Below are positions 15,262-24,061 of a stretch of DNA of 64,000 nt, in pieces. Both the position numbers and the translations under genes were made by a program. This DNA is from a virus, in the IMG/VR virus record IMGVR_UViG_3300032294_001352, positions 1 through 64,000 of that record, one strand, 5' to 3'. The stretch's first letter is position 1, and every line of letters starts with the position of its first letter. The notes beneath the pieces are model-generated. The model was not told the origin of the DNA, searched no databases, and worked only from the letters and a program-made list of their open reading frames with translations.

Positions 15262-15900
15262 ATGGGATTACTGTTGGCAAATCTCCCACCGAAGCAGGTG
15301 CTGGTCCGTCGTGAGTTCCTGATGGATTTCGCTGAGGGTGATGGGGAATACGTAGAGGGCTACTGGATTGCAGTGAAGAGCGTACCTGGTCGTGCATTGT
15401 ACTTCGAGACATATCTGCCTGCCTATGGGGCTGTATACGATAAGTTGCCATTACATGCGTTTGTTACAATGATTCACGCCGATCCTGCGCCAATGCTATC
15501 AGATGTGCAGTATTGGGATGCAATGGATTACGGAGTGACGGTGATAGAGAAAACATTCTTAAAGAACACGGTAGCAGAAGTGCGCCCACCAAATAATGAC
15601 ACGGTGCGTGGGCAATACTGGTTTACGATAGACTTCTATTCCCCAACTGACACCATGGTAGATTCCCAGTGGGCGCATGTACCAAGCGAGCATAAGGCCG
15701 TGAATATCATTGCATTAGATAACGGCCTCATTGTGGGCTATCCTAATAATCGATGTCGGTTCTTTGATGGATCGCTGAGTGGCCAACAGGTAGGCGCGCC
15801 ACGCTTGAAAGCCAGCACGCGCGTCTGGTCCGCTGATGCTGAGCGATCTCGGTACTCACGGTATGGTGATACGGATACATGGGAATACACCAAGGAGTAA
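15262..15900 (+). CDS. Hypothetical protein, 212 aa
   Basis: Not recognised. Starts MGLLLANLPPKQVLVRREFL; rich in aromatic residues and Asp, with alternating strands (GYWIAVKSVPGRALYFETYL; GQYWFTIDFYSPTDT; AVNIIALDNGLIVGY) and a basic C-terminus. Not a membrane protein. GGAGG precedes the ATG. Followed directly by the PAPS-reductase-like gene, so probably co-transcribed. Confidence 0.72.
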   Translation: MGLLLANLPPKQVLVRREFLMDFAEGDGEYVEGYWIAVKSVPGRALYFETYLPAYGAVYDKLPLHAFVTMIHADPAPMLSDVQYWDAMDYGVTVIEKTFLKNTVAEVRPPNNDTVRGQYWFTIDFYSPTDTMVDSQWAHVPSEHKAVNIIALDNGLIVGYPNNRCRFFDGSLSGQQVGAPRLKASTRVWSADAERSRYSRYGDTDTWEYTKE

Positions 15901-15904
15901 TGTG

Positions 15905-16708
15905 ATGCGTGTCTTTAGTTTCGGTGGTGGCGTGCAAAGCATGGCCGTCTTAGTACTCTCTGCCCAAAGCGTGCTGCCTTATACGCATTTCGTGTTGGCC
16001 AATGTCGGTGATGATAGTGAGAATCCGGCCACGCTTGACTATGTGCGCCATATTGCAATGCCTTACGCAGATGCACACGGCCTTCAAGTGGTAGAGATTA
16101 AGCGCCCACGAAAGCCAGAGCAAGACCAAACGTTGTTTGAGGATGCATGGAATGAGAATGGAAACATTCCGATCCCAGTGTATATGACCAATAGCGGGCC
16201 TGGTTCACGCAACTGCACATCTGTATGGAAGATTAAAGTGATTGAGCGCTGGATGCGTGACAACGCTGGTGCAACCAAGAAGAATCGCGTACCGTTAGGT
16301 GTGGGGATTAGTGTGGATGAATCGCACCGAATGCGTACTGATGATCCGGAGCGTGAACCCTATCTCTATAAAGAATATCCACTGATTGACTTGATGATGA
16401 CACGCAACAAGTGTCAAGACGCAATCATCAAAGCAGGTTTGCCGCTCGCTCCCAAGTCATCCTGCTGGTTCTGTCCATACAAGCGAAAAGCCGAGTGGTC
16501 CAAGATGCGTGCTGAGCAGCCGGATTTATGGAGTAAGGCCGTAGAGTTAGAGCAGCGAATCGTGGCCAAACGTGTACGTGCTGGCAAAGATCCGGCCTAT
16601 CTCACGGCCTACAACAAACCACTTGAAGACATTATCCCACTCATATCCGTCAACATGTTTGATGATGACGATCCGATGGCGTGCGAGTCAGGCTACTGCA
16701 TGACGTGA
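15905..16708 (+). CDS. PAPS-reductase / adenine nucleotide alpha-hydrolase family protein, 267 aa
   Basis: Begins MRVFSFGGGVQSMAVLVLS: FGGGVQS (residues 6-12) is the PP-loop variant that binds ATP or an adenylated substrate. Further family signs are GSRNCTSVWKIKVIERW (Cys104) and CWFCPYKRKAEW (Cys187, Cys190). In phages this family is labelled PAPS reductase, but relatives such as DndC handle sulfur transfer to DNA or tRNA, so the true substrate is open. Start fixed by AAGGAG in the end of the preceding gene. Confidence 0.85.
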   Translation: MRVFSFGGGVQSMAVLVLSAQSVLPYTHFVLANVGDDSENPATLDYVRHIAMPYADAHGLQVVEIKRPRKPEQDQTLFEDAWNENGNIPIPVYMTNSGPGSRNCTSVWKIKVIERWMRDNAGATKKNRVPLGVGISVDESHRMRTDDPEREPYLYKEYPLIDLMMTRNKCQDAIIKAGLPLAPKSSCWFCPYKRKAEWSKMRAEQPDLWSKAVELEQRIVAKRVRAGKDPAYLTAYNKPLEDIIPLISVNMFDDDDPMACESGYCMT

Positions 16709-16716
16709 TAACCAGA

Positions 16717-17349
16717 CTACGGAGCATTGAGTGTGCGCTCATACGTTGCCTTAGCGCGTTCTAAATCTTGCCGCAGTCGATACACTTTGTATTGATCTCG
16801 TGGTGATGGTACGCCAATCGGTGGGCGCATCAACCGATCAATCTGTTGCTCTAACCTACCAATCTTTTCTGATAGGTTCTGCAACTTCGTTTCTTTTGAT
16901 GTACTTGTAGCAGATGCACGTTGCGTTTGACGCGGTTTTGGCTGCTCAGTAGGTGCTGGCGTGGCCGGTGTTGATGTTTCCGCACGTTCTGTTGGTTCAT
17001 ATTGATAACGTTGAATGTTTTGTCTAGACCATTGATCCATTGCGTCTGATACAACGTTCCAGTTGACTGTTCCATTGACGTTTCGGCTATTAGGAATTGT
17101 GACTAATCCCTCATCTGACATTGTTGTACCGGTACCTTCAACTTCCCATGCGTACAAATCAGGATCAGCAGAATTATTAGCAGTCTGAACAAGTAACTGT
17201 GTGCGATCAGGAAATCTGCGAATAATGCTGTCACCAGAATCATCAAATGGCTTCCAATTTGCATTCATATTCATTGTGTTGGTTGCCGCATTAGTGGGTG
17301 CTTCCGGTGATACTGCACCTGATCCTGCTTTCTTTCGATTACGGCCCAT
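16717..17349 (-). CDS. MGRN-family protein F, 210 aa (only minus-strand member)
   Basis: Starts MGRNRKKAGSGAVSPE. Residues about 30-105 match the N-terminal domain of the protein at 5096: W.PFDDSGDSIIRRFPDRTQLL, YAWEVEG and SRNVNGTVNWNVVSDAM. Then a Thr/Pro/Ala linker and a C-terminal coiled coil (KLQNLSEKIGRLEQQIDRLM). The presence of a member on the opposite strand shows that the family is dispersed. AGAGGTG lies before the start; a large inverted repeat lies upstream. Confidence 0.83.
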   Translation of the reverse strand: MGRNRKKAGSGAVSPEAPTNAATNTMNMNANWKPFDDSGDSIIRRFPDRTQLLVQTANNSADPDLYAWEVEGTGTTMSDEGLVTIPNSRNVNGTVNWNVVSDAMDQWSRQNIQRYQYEPTERAETSTPATPAPTEQPKPRQTQRASATSTSKETKLQNLSEKIGRLEQQIDRLMRPPIGVPSPRDQYKVYRLRQDLERAKATYERTLNAP

Positions 17350-17368
17350 GATTTGCACCTCTTATAGA

Positions 17369-17412
17369 CACTTGTTGGCCATCTATCACTACAATAGCAT
17401 GGCCAACAAGTG
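17369..17412. repeat. Large inverted repeat upstream of MGRN gene F
   Basis: Perfect 14-bp arms (17369-17382 and 17399-17412) with a further four pairs inside the 16-base loop. No T-run follows on either strand, so it is more likely an operator, an RNA hairpin in the leader or a processing site than a simple terminator. Confidence 0.8.
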
Positions 17413-17425
17413 CAAATCCGTGATA

Positions 17426-17623
17426 TTACTGGCGCTTCTTTTGCTCGCTCACGTCAATCCACGCTTGCCGCAGTGCCTTGTCATCAATCTCATCAAGCAG
17501 CCACCGATCACCCTGAGGCTTTGGCTTCTTGGCCTGACGAAACGCTTCTGCAGCGCGTGCGTCTTTGGCCTTTTGTGCATCTGGTGACAACGGTGCTGGT
17601 GCTTTCAGTGACTTCTTCTTCAT
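17426..17623 (-). CDS. Hypothetical basic protein, 65 aa
   Basis: Lys/Ala-rich (MKKKSLKAPAPLSPDAQKAKDARAAEAF), predicted helical with a disordered, basic start; could bind nucleic acid. AGGAGG precedes the ATG. It overlaps the end of the upstream gene by four bases. Confidence 0.68.
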   Translation of the reverse strand: MKKKSLKAPAPLSPDAQKAKDARAAEAFRQAKKPKPQGDRWLLDEIDDKALRQAWIDVSEQKKRQ

Positions 17624-18027
17624 ACTTCGCCTCCTATCTTACGCTTCCATTCCTCAATGACTTCCGGCTTTCCTGCCCACACACACCACTTGTTTGGCCA
17701 TATGGTGCATTCATACGATTGTGCCCAGTGTTGGAGCGTGTCCAAGGCCTGGTCTATATGGTCTATTGCGTCACTGTGATCCGTCACGTAGCATCGATAG
17801 TGCTGTGGCAGAATCATGTTGACGTTGGCCACGTACACCCACGCAGTCCGCTTCTGTGCCGCAAGGACCACGTCTTTGGCGTTGAGTCCGTTCCGAAACC
17901 AACTGAGTCGTGGTCGACCAGACATCCGATCCCAGACGTGTGACACGTCAACCACCGGAGTGGGCAGATTTGATGCGTACACGCTCTGCCACAGTGCAAT
18001 GATTTCCGCTTGTGATTTCATGTTCAT
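17620..18027 (-). CDS. Hypothetical protein, 135 aa
   Basis: Not recognised. Starts MNMKSQAEIIALWQSVYASN; contains several Trp and Cys (HWAQSYECTIWPNKWCVWAG). GGGAG precedes the start. Coupled to the 65-residue gene downstream by overlap. Confidence 0.68.
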   Translation of the reverse strand: MNMKSQAEIIALWQSVYASNLPTPVVDVSHVWDRMSGRPRLSWFRNGLNAKDVVLAAQKRTAWVYVANVNMILPQHYRCYVTDHSDAIDHIDQALDTLQHWAQSYECTIWPNKWCVWAGKPEVIEEWKRKIGGEV

Positions 18028-18064
18028 GTGTGTTTCTCCCTTGCAAAAATACTATACCACTCCA

Positions 18065-18301
18065 CTATGCCAATTCATAGTGGAGTGGTTCATCTACCAG
18101 ACCAACAGACTCATAGTAGCGCGTCATGTCAGCGTCGTACTCTGGCGAAGCCTGCTCAGCCACCCAGCAGTCAACGCAGATGACACTCTTGGAGTCATGC
18201 TCACGGCCACACGTTGAGCAAATCTCCTTGATCCCCAACTCAGTGTCAACCGCTGCCATCTCATCCGCGCTCATCAAGGCCTCAACAAGTACATGGTGCA
18301 T
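18065..18301 (-). CDS. Small zinc-finger-like protein, 78 aa
   Basis: Helical N-terminus (VLVEALMSADEMAAVDTEL) and four cysteines in CSTCG and CVDC spaced for one zinc site (about residues 29-46), then an acidic tail. Start at MHHV is set by AAAGGGGA. Controlled by a cassette promoter. A regulatory role is plausible but unproven. Confidence 0.72.
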   Translation of the reverse strand: MHHVLVEALMSADEMAAVDTELGIKEICSTCGREHDSKSVICVDCWVAEQASPEYDADMTRYYESVGLVDEPLHYELA

Positions 18302-18322
18302 AGGCAATCCCCTTTCATCACT

Positions 18323-18365
18323 TCAACCTGTGCGTATTCTAGCACAAAACTATATACTTTGTCAA
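18323..18365 (-). promoter_or_regulatory. AGGTTGA-cassette promoter (minus)
   Basis: TTGACA (18360-18365), 18-base spacer with TATATAG, TAGAAT (18336-18341), AGGTTGA (18323-18329), then AAAGGGGA. Confidence 0.85.
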
Positions 18366-18438
18366 ACACAATATTATTTTGTCAATATTGTATGATGTTT
18401 CAATAGTGCAATTTGCATCTGAATCATCATTTCCAAAA

Positions 18439-18464
18439 ATTACTATTGACAAAAATGCTATACT
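18439..18464 (+). promoter_or_regulatory. Extended -10 promoter for the virion gene cluster
   Basis: TGC-TATACT (18456-18464) with a poor -35 near 18440; a TTGACA (18446) lies too close to act as -35. Candidate late promoter in front of the protease-capsid operon. It lacks the AGGTTGA leader. Confidence 0.5.
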
Positions 18465-18495
18465 TTGAGTGAATCAATGAGTGGATGATCACGTC

Positions 18496-21417
18496 ATGAG
18501 CAAACCGGAATCATTTGCGCCACCAATCGAAGTCAAGAACAACGCACGCAAAGCGTTGGAGTATCGCGCCAAACTGCCACCAAGTAAGCGTGGTATGACG
18601 GCTGTAGGGATTGCACGCGCACGGGATCTCTCCATTGGTCGTCCACAGTCACTTGACACCATTCAACGGATGGTATCTTTTTTTGCACGTCACGCAGTTG
18701 ACAAGCAGGCTGAGAATTGGGAAGTTGGCAGCAAAGGCTGGCAGGCTTGGATGGGATGGGGTGGTGATGCTGGTCGTCGATGGGCTGAGCGGATTCTCGC
18801 TACGGCCATGAAAGATGAATCCACCGTCAAGAAAGAAGCAACACCTGCGGCATCTGTGAATCCAACACCTGCTCCGTCACCAACTCCGACACCAAAGCCA
18901 ACCGATCCTACACCAACCAAACCTGCTGAACCTGAGGGTGGTATGGCGATTGGCCAACTCCGCGCCATTGCGGACAAGGCCACGCTACTGGCCAACCTGC
19001 TTACTCCAGAAAGCACGCTTGAACCGTGGGTGCTCTCGCTGATCAGCGTGGCTGAGTATCAGGTGGATGCAGTGTCCGATTACTTCAAGTATTCAGGTGC
19101 TGGCAGCCCAGCATCTCAAACATTGACTGCGGCAACGAACCAAGAAGCAAAGAAAGGGCTAGGTATGCAGAAGACATTGCGACCAGTGCCCAGTGACATC
19201 ATTGAAAAGTCACTGACTAGCACTATCACGAAGCGTCAAAAGACGTTTGGTGGTGAACAACGTGAGGATCTGCGTGATGATGATTTCGTCATTGCAGAGG
19301 AACGCAAGTTCCCTATCATGACTGCGGCAGATGTAAGTGATGCTGTCAGTTCATGGGGCCGATATGCAGGTGGGAAGAATGCACGGATCACATTTGACAC
19401 GTTCAAAGATCGCCTTACTGCTTTGGCCACGAAAAAAGGCTTTAAGGATGCACTTCCTGATACGTGGCTAGCAGAAATGGAGGAAGATGACGTGTCACCA
19501 GACAAAGAAGCGTTTGCGAAGTACTACTTCTTTAAGGCTGCCAATCCTGAGCAGCGAGTAGTCGTCGGCTACGCATCATCAGAGCGGATTGATGGCCAAA
19601 ATGACATTGTAGACTCAGAGGCCTTACAACAGGCACTTGATGACTACATGCAATGGGCCAACCTGCGTGAGATGCATCAGCCAAAGGCCGTGGGCAAAGT
19701 GTTGCAGGCCACCCCAGTCAAAGGAAAGATCCGCTTAAGCGATGGTACGGTGCTGGTGAATCCGCTCCGAATCATTGCAAAGATTGTGGATGAGGATGCG
19801 TGGCAAAAAGTCAAGTCAGGCATTCTCAAAGGCTTCTCGATTGGCGGCAAGGTGTTGAACTCTGTCACACAGAAAGTCAACGGTAAGGATGTTCGACGAA
19901 TCACCGGCCTCTCACTCAATGAGATCAGTCTGGTGGATCGTCCGGCCAATCCAGATGCGCGCATCGTCATGATGAAACGTGATAGCAGCATGACGCAGGA
20001 TGACGTGGCCAAGATGGTTAAAGGCGGCATGGTTGATGACTTAATCATGAAAGCCAAGATGGCCGATCCACAAGAAATCCTGCCTATGATTCAGCAACTC
20101 CGCAACCAAGCAGAAGTTGATGGCGATCTTGACACGGCTGAACGCTACAACGAAGTTATCACGCTCATGCTTGAAGCCATGGGGATTATTCCTACTGGCA
20201 CGGTGCGTGAGTTGGATGATATGGAGTCACCGGACATCCTAGACAACACTCCTGAGGATGACATGGATGCCATGGTGGACATGGAAGCGATTTACGGTGA
20301 GAGTGGTGAGGAAGAATCCAAGGCACTCAAACGTCGCAACACCATCATGTACGCTGACCAGCCTGACGATCTTTTGAAGATTGGCCGTGCTATCAGTAAG
20401 AGCAACATGGATACGCTCGCAGACATCCTCACTGCCGCCAACATCATCCGTACTCTGTGTGCCAAACTCGGTTTGGAACTGAAAGAAGAGGCTGATGAGA
20501 ATGAGGGTGGTGAGGAAGCGCATGAGCACAGTGAGGGTGAGGGTGCTATCGCCGTAGCCGTCAAGCCCATTGCCGCAGAAGTCACCACGGTAGAAGAGTC
20601 AATGACACCGACCATTCCAGCCAGCAAAGAGCAGGCCGTGTTGGATGCCATTGAAAACGCACCAAAGAAGATGATGCCAGGCAATAACACTGGATCACCT
20701 ATCCATACGCCAATGAATCCGAACGCGCCAGCCCAAAACGTGACTGGTGGCTATCCGATTCAACGGAACGCACAGAATGGCGATTTGCAAAAGCAGGATG
20801 CTGCTGATGCTGTCGATATAACCGGTTTAGAAAAGGAGATGCAATCAATGGAGCAGACCATTGAGAACGCACCTGTTCAACCTGCCGAGGAAACGCCTAT
20901 TGCCGCACCAGAGGAAACTGCAACCGAAAAGGCAGATACCCCACCGGCTATTGACGTATCAGCAGCGTTACAGGATGTCATCGCCAAGTCGCTACAAGGC
21001 GCATTGGCAGGCACGTTTGCCCAGTTGGACACCGTAGCCAAGGCCGTAGAGCGGATTGAGACGAAGAGCACTGAGTCAAATGCCGCACTCACCGAGTCAA
21101 TCGACGCCACCAAGAAGATGGTTGAACCACTGGTAGAAAAAGTGAGCGCACTTGAAGCCGTGGCAGCCGAAGTCAAAGCCTTGGGTGAGCGATTGCAGGC
21201 CATTGAGTCACAACCTGAGAGTGGTGGTCCGGTGTTGCGTGGCCAATCAGTGAACAAGGCCTTGGGTGTAGGTGGCAATAGCACTGAGGAACCACAAGAC
21301 GAAATCGGTACGCTCCAGAAGATGATTGATGATACGCACGATCCGTTGGTTCGCACCCGACTTCGTGAGCGATTGGCCCATCTGGAAACCAAGAAAGCCC
21401 TCTTTGGGCGCATTTAG
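18496..21417 (+). CDS. Prohead serine protease (XkdF-like) fused to scaffold, 973 aa
   Basis: Capsid maturation protease with extra domains. Order: N-terminal helical domain (about 1-105, with RKALEYRAKLPPSKRG), Pro/Thr linker, a DUF6582-like stretch (RKFPIMTAADVSDAVSSW, about 275-325), the XkdF-type protease (about 338-495) with candidate catalytic His in MREMHQP, Ser in GFSIGG and Glu/Asp in SLNEISLVDRPANP, then a long acidic, Gln/Ala-rich part ending in a coiled coil that fits a scaffold. An in-frame ATG at 19165 has a fair ribosome site, and one at 20848 a very good one. A GTG five codons upstream is a possible alternative start. Confidence 0.88.
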   Translation: MSKPESFAPPIEVKNNARKALEYRAKLPPSKRGMTAVGIARARDLSIGRPQSLDTIQRMVSFFARHAVDKQAENWEVGSKGWQAWMGWGGDAGRRWAERILATAMKDESTVKKEATPAASVNPTPAPSPTPTPKPTDPTPTKPAEPEGGMAIGQLRAIADKATLLANLLTPESTLEPWVLSLISVAEYQVDAVSDYFKYSGAGSPASQTLTAATNQEAKKGLGMQKTLRPVPSDIIEKSLTSTITKRQKTFGGEQREDLRDDDFVIAEERKFPIMTAADVSDAVSSWGRYAGGKNARITFDTFKDRLTALATKKGFKDALPDTWLAEMEEDDVSPDKEAFAKYYFFKAANPEQRVVVGYASSERIDGQNDIVDSEALQQALDDYMQWANLREMHQPKAVGKVLQATPVKGKIRLSDGTVLVNPLRIIAKIVDEDAWQKVKSGILKGFSIGGKVLNSVTQKVNGKDVRRITGLSLNEISLVDRPANPDARIVMMKRDSSMTQDDVAKMVKGGMVDDLIMKAKMADPQEILPMIQQLRNQAEVDGDLDTAERYNEVITLMLEAMGIIPTGTVRELDDMESPDILDNTPEDDMDAMVDMEAIYGESGEEESKALKRRNTIMYADQPDDLLKIGRAISKSNMDTLADILTAANIIRTLCAKLGLELKEEADENEGGEEAHEHSEGEGAIAVAVKPIAAEVTTVEESMTPTIPASKEQAVLDAIENAPKKMMPGNNTGSPIHTPMNPNAPAQNVTGGYPIQRNAQNGDLQKQDAADAVDITGLEKEMQSMEQTIENAPVQPAEETPIAAPEETATEKADTPPAIDVSAALQDVIAKSLQGALAGTFAQLDTVAKAVERIETKSTESNAALTESIDATKKMVEPLVEKVSALEAVAAEVKALGERLQAIESQPESGGPVLRGQSVNKALGVGGNSTEEPQDEIGTLQKMIDDTHDPLVRTRLRERLAHLETKKALFGRI
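20848..21417 (+). CDS. Nested in-frame scaffold protein, 189 aa
   Basis: Inside the protease gene and in the same frame, AAGGAG (20833-20838) lies nine bases before an ATG, giving MEQTIENAPVQPAEE and a product that is acidic, then a coiled coil (ALAGTFAQLDTVAKAVERIE; KVSALEAVAAEVKALGERL) and a basic C-terminus (RTRLRERLAHLETKK), as expected for a capsid scaffold. The layout copies lambda C/Nu3. It ends 16 bases before the capsid gene. Confidence 0.68.
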   Translation: MEQTIENAPVQPAEETPIAAPEETATEKADTPPAIDVSAALQDVIAKSLQGALAGTFAQLDTVAKAVERIETKSTESNAALTESIDATKKMVEPLVEKVSALEAVAAEVKALGERLQAIESQPESGGPVLRGQSVNKALGVGGNSTEEPQDEIGTLQKMIDDTHDPLVRTRLRERLAHLETKKALFGRI

Positions 21418-21433
21418 GAGGAAGTAGCACACA

Positions 21434-22927
21434 ATGGCAAACATCACTGAAGACACCCTTAATTTGATTAAGGCGGCACATGCCCAGCAGGGTGACAACA
21501 TCAGCAAGAGCATTACCACTGCCAATAATTTGGTGGCGTATGACTTGCAGGCACCGGCTAAGAATCTCTATCCGGTACAGACTCCTATCCGCAACACGTT
21601 GCCACGCACCGGTGGTATCGGTACGGCCACCAACTGGCGCACCGTGCGAAACATCATCGGTTCTGGCTTTGATGCCATGGGCTGGGTGCCGGAAGGCCAG
21701 CGCAGTGGTCGCATGTCGTACTTGACGCAATCACTCAGTGCATCGTATAAGACGATGGGTGAGGAAGATCAAGCAACGTACGAAGCCATTAGTGCTGGTC
21801 GTGGCTTCGAAGACATTCGCGCTCGCATGACCATGCGCTTGTTGCAGAAGTTGATGCTCAAAGAGGAAGCAGCCATCATTGGCGGCAACACTTCGGTTTC
21901 ATTGAGCGCTCCGGCTGCGCCAACCGTCAGTGCTGGTGCCTCAGGTGGTACCGTTGCTGCGGATAACTACTACGTCTGGTGTGTTGCGCTCACCTATGAG
22001 GGGTATCGCAACTCAAGCGTTGCCAGTGGCGTGGCCACGAGTCAGACCATCACCGGTGCTGACGGCCTCACCTACACGTTGAGTGGTGGTTCAAGTGCGG
22101 CATCAGCCATCTCATTGGTCCAAGCCATCACCCTTGGTCAGACGCTCCGTGCATCTGTTCCTGTGGTCAACGGTGCGATTGGCTATGCATGGTACGTGTC
22201 AAAGACCAACAACACGGCTGGTACTGCGTTCTTGCAGGCCATCACCACAATCAACTCAGTGGAGTTCACTGCACCAGTGGTTACGAGCGGCACGCAGTTG
22301 GTTACGGCTATCACGGCCAACAACTCAACCAACACCTTGGCCTTTGACGGCTTGATGTATCAGGCATTCAACACGTCAAGTGGTGCCTACGTGCAGCCAT
22401 TGGCCACCGGTACGGCCGGTACTGGCACTCCGTTGACGGCCAGTGGTCGTGGTTCAGTAGAAGAGATTGACGACATGTTGGTCACGATGTGGAACAACAA
22501 CCAGTTGTCACCCACCGTCATCTACTGTAACGCTCAGGAAATCCGCAACATCTCAAACAAGGTGTTGAGTGGCGGCACCAATGCTCCGTTGGTCCGTTAC
22601 AACCTGAACAATGAGCAATCAATGGCTATCGGTGCTAGCCCATTCATTGACTCATACTTCAATCCAATCACCAAGCAGCCATTGAAGGTGGAAGTGCATC
22701 CAAACGTTCCTCCTGGCACGATCTTGGCCTGGGCTGACAACTTGCCAGCACAGTATCAGTCAAGTGAAGTACCAAACGTGGCTGAAATCCGCGCACGTCA
22801 AGACTACTACCAGATTGACTGGCCTGTCACCAGCCGTCAACAACAGGTTGGCGTGTACGCTGAGGAAGTCTTGGTTGTCTACGCTCCGTTTGCGATTGGT
22901 ATCATCACCAACATCGCCAACGGTTAG
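21434..22927 (+). CDS. Major capsid protein, HK97 fold with Ig-like insertion, 497 aa
   Basis: Forms the head shell. Position after protease/scaffold, the N-terminal helix, the segment RMSYLTQSLSASYKTMGEED and the C-terminal part (SPTVIYCNAQEIRNIS; PVTSRQQQVGVYAEEVLVVYAPFAIGII) fit an HK97-type capsid protein. Residues about 155-295 are an insertion of Thr/Ser/Ala-rich beta structure (YYVWCVALTYEGYRNSS) that looks like an Ig/fibronectin-like domain, probably displayed on the capsid surface. A clean AGGAGG is present. Confidence 0.9.
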   Translation: MANITEDTLNLIKAAHAQQGDNISKSITTANNLVAYDLQAPAKNLYPVQTPIRNTLPRTGGIGTATNWRTVRNIIGSGFDAMGWVPEGQRSGRMSYLTQSLSASYKTMGEEDQATYEAISAGRGFEDIRARMTMRLLQKLMLKEEAAIIGGNTSVSLSAPAAPTVSAGASGGTVAADNYYVWCVALTYEGYRNSSVASGVATSQTITGADGLTYTLSGGSSAASAISLVQAITLGQTLRASVPVVNGAIGYAWYVSKTNNTAGTAFLQAITTINSVEFTAPVVTSGTQLVTAITANNSTNTLAFDGLMYQAFNTSSGAYVQPLATGTAGTGTPLTASGRGSVEEIDDMLVTMWNNNQLSPTVIYCNAQEIRNISNKVLSGGTNAPLVRYNLNNEQSMAIGASPFIDSYFNPITKQPLKVEVHPNVPPGTILAWADNLPAQYQSSEVPNVAEIRARQDYYQIDWPVTSRQQQVGVYAEEVLVVYAPFAIGIITNIANG

Positions 22928-22947
22928 TCACGAAAAGGGCGGCACCT

Positions 22948-23556
22948 ATGCCAATAGATTACACAACTGCTCAGTCAGTGTTTGACTATGGAAAGGTGCA
23001 AACGCCAACCGTTGCAGAAACAGCAGTAATGAGTGATATTATTACTGCTGTTTCTCGCAAGGCCGATAAAACGTGCGTGCAAAAACTTTCCTACACCACA
23101 TACACCAACTACATTCTGACACCACGCATTGATGTTGAGGGAACGATTATCATCTATCTTCCCTCACCTACCGTTGCCGCACTCACCAGTGTGACATTCC
23201 GAGTAGGCAACACTCCGCTCACGCAGCCAATCAACTTCATTCAGTCTGGTGTCCAGTACGACATTGTAGAAAACAGTTTTGGATCCAAAGTCACCATCTA
23301 CGGATACGCTACTGGTGGCTATCGTGAGCGTGTACTCCGTGCCTACGTCAGTTGGACAGGTGGCTGGGTGAATCTCAGTCAGGTACCGACTGACTTTCAG
23401 TTTGCTATGGATCGCTGGTGTTGGTTTGCGTTTAAGCAGCGTGAGGCACCATTTGATCGCACGGCCATTCCGGAGTTAGGTATCATCACCATTCCTGGTG
23501 CAATCCCAGGTGACGTGACTGACGTGCTGAATCGCTATACGTGGTACTATCGGTGA
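22948..23556 (+). CDS. Head-tail connector protein, 202 aa
   Basis: Occupies the slot after the capsid gene where connector (gp6-like) proteins lie. Helical N-terminus (VAETAVMSDIITAVSRKADKTC), a beta middle (TPRIDVEGTIIIYLPS; VTIYGYATGGYRERV) and a helix-rich C-terminus (DFQFAMDRWCWFAFKQRE) follow that family's layout. Direct residue similarity to known connectors was not testable. Confidence 0.65.
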   Translation: MPIDYTTAQSVFDYGKVQTPTVAETAVMSDIITAVSRKADKTCVQKLSYTTYTNYILTPRIDVEGTIIIYLPSPTVAALTSVTFRVGNTPLTQPINFIQSGVQYDIVENSFGSKVTIYGYATGGYRERVLRAYVSWTGGWVNLSQVPTDFQFAMDRWCWFAFKQREAPFDRTAIPELGIITIPGAIPGDVTDVLNRYTWYYR

Positions 23557-23560
23557 ACCT

Positions 23561-24061
23561 ATGAGCATTGCAACGACAACACAGTATCTCATCAATCTAT
23601 TCAGCGCCATGACGCCTCAGCCAAATGTGGTCTACGATTTGCCAATGGAAGATGTCAGTGCCGCAGAATTCCCACTCGTACTCGTGACACTTGCTCCACA
23701 GGCCAATCACGTCTGGACACTAGAAGCCAGCAACTATGCACGCCACACGTACACGCTCTCCGTGTATGTATTCACTAGCCTCCGCAACTCAGGTGTCTAT
23801 CACGCCTATGAAGACATCTTGGATTGGCCAGAGGGATTGGCGACTGCACTCTTTCGTGATATGACGCTAGGCGGCAATGTTACATTTATAGGTGCTGGGG
23901 GGCAAATCTTTGACTACCGATATGGAGAAATCGTATGGGGAGAAAGTCGACTGTGGGGCCTCGTAATCAACCTGACAGTAGTGGAGAAAATCCCGTTACA
24001 GACGGGCCAGTATCCACCAGTGATACCAACACCACCACCTACGCCACCACCGACACCGTAA
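23561..24061 (+). CDS. Tail terminator-like protein, 166 aa
   Basis: Caps the tail tube and joins it to the head in siphoviruses. Position between connector and major tail protein and length fit. Helix (QYLINLFSAM), strands (FPLVLVTLAPQANHVW; YTLSVYVF), helix (YHAYEDILDWPEGLATALF), late strand (GLVINLTVVEK). The C-terminus is a Pro/Thr repeat (PVIPTPPPTPPPTP), whose DNA also encodes the overlapping gene at 23935. Confidence 0.68.
   Translation: MSIATTTQYLINLFSAMTPQPNVVYDLPMEDVSAAEFPLVLVTLAPQANHVWTLEASNYARHTYTLSVYVFTSLRNSGVYHAYEDILDWPEGLATALFRDMTLGGNVTFIGAGGQIFDYRYGEIVWGESRLWGLVINLTVVEKIPLQTGQYPPVIPTPPPTPPPTP

Noticed and set aside
18378-18400. Additional promoter from TTGTCA/TATGAT in the AT-rich gap
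   Set aside because: The hexamers are only six bases apart and the reverse-strand pairing gives no good -10.
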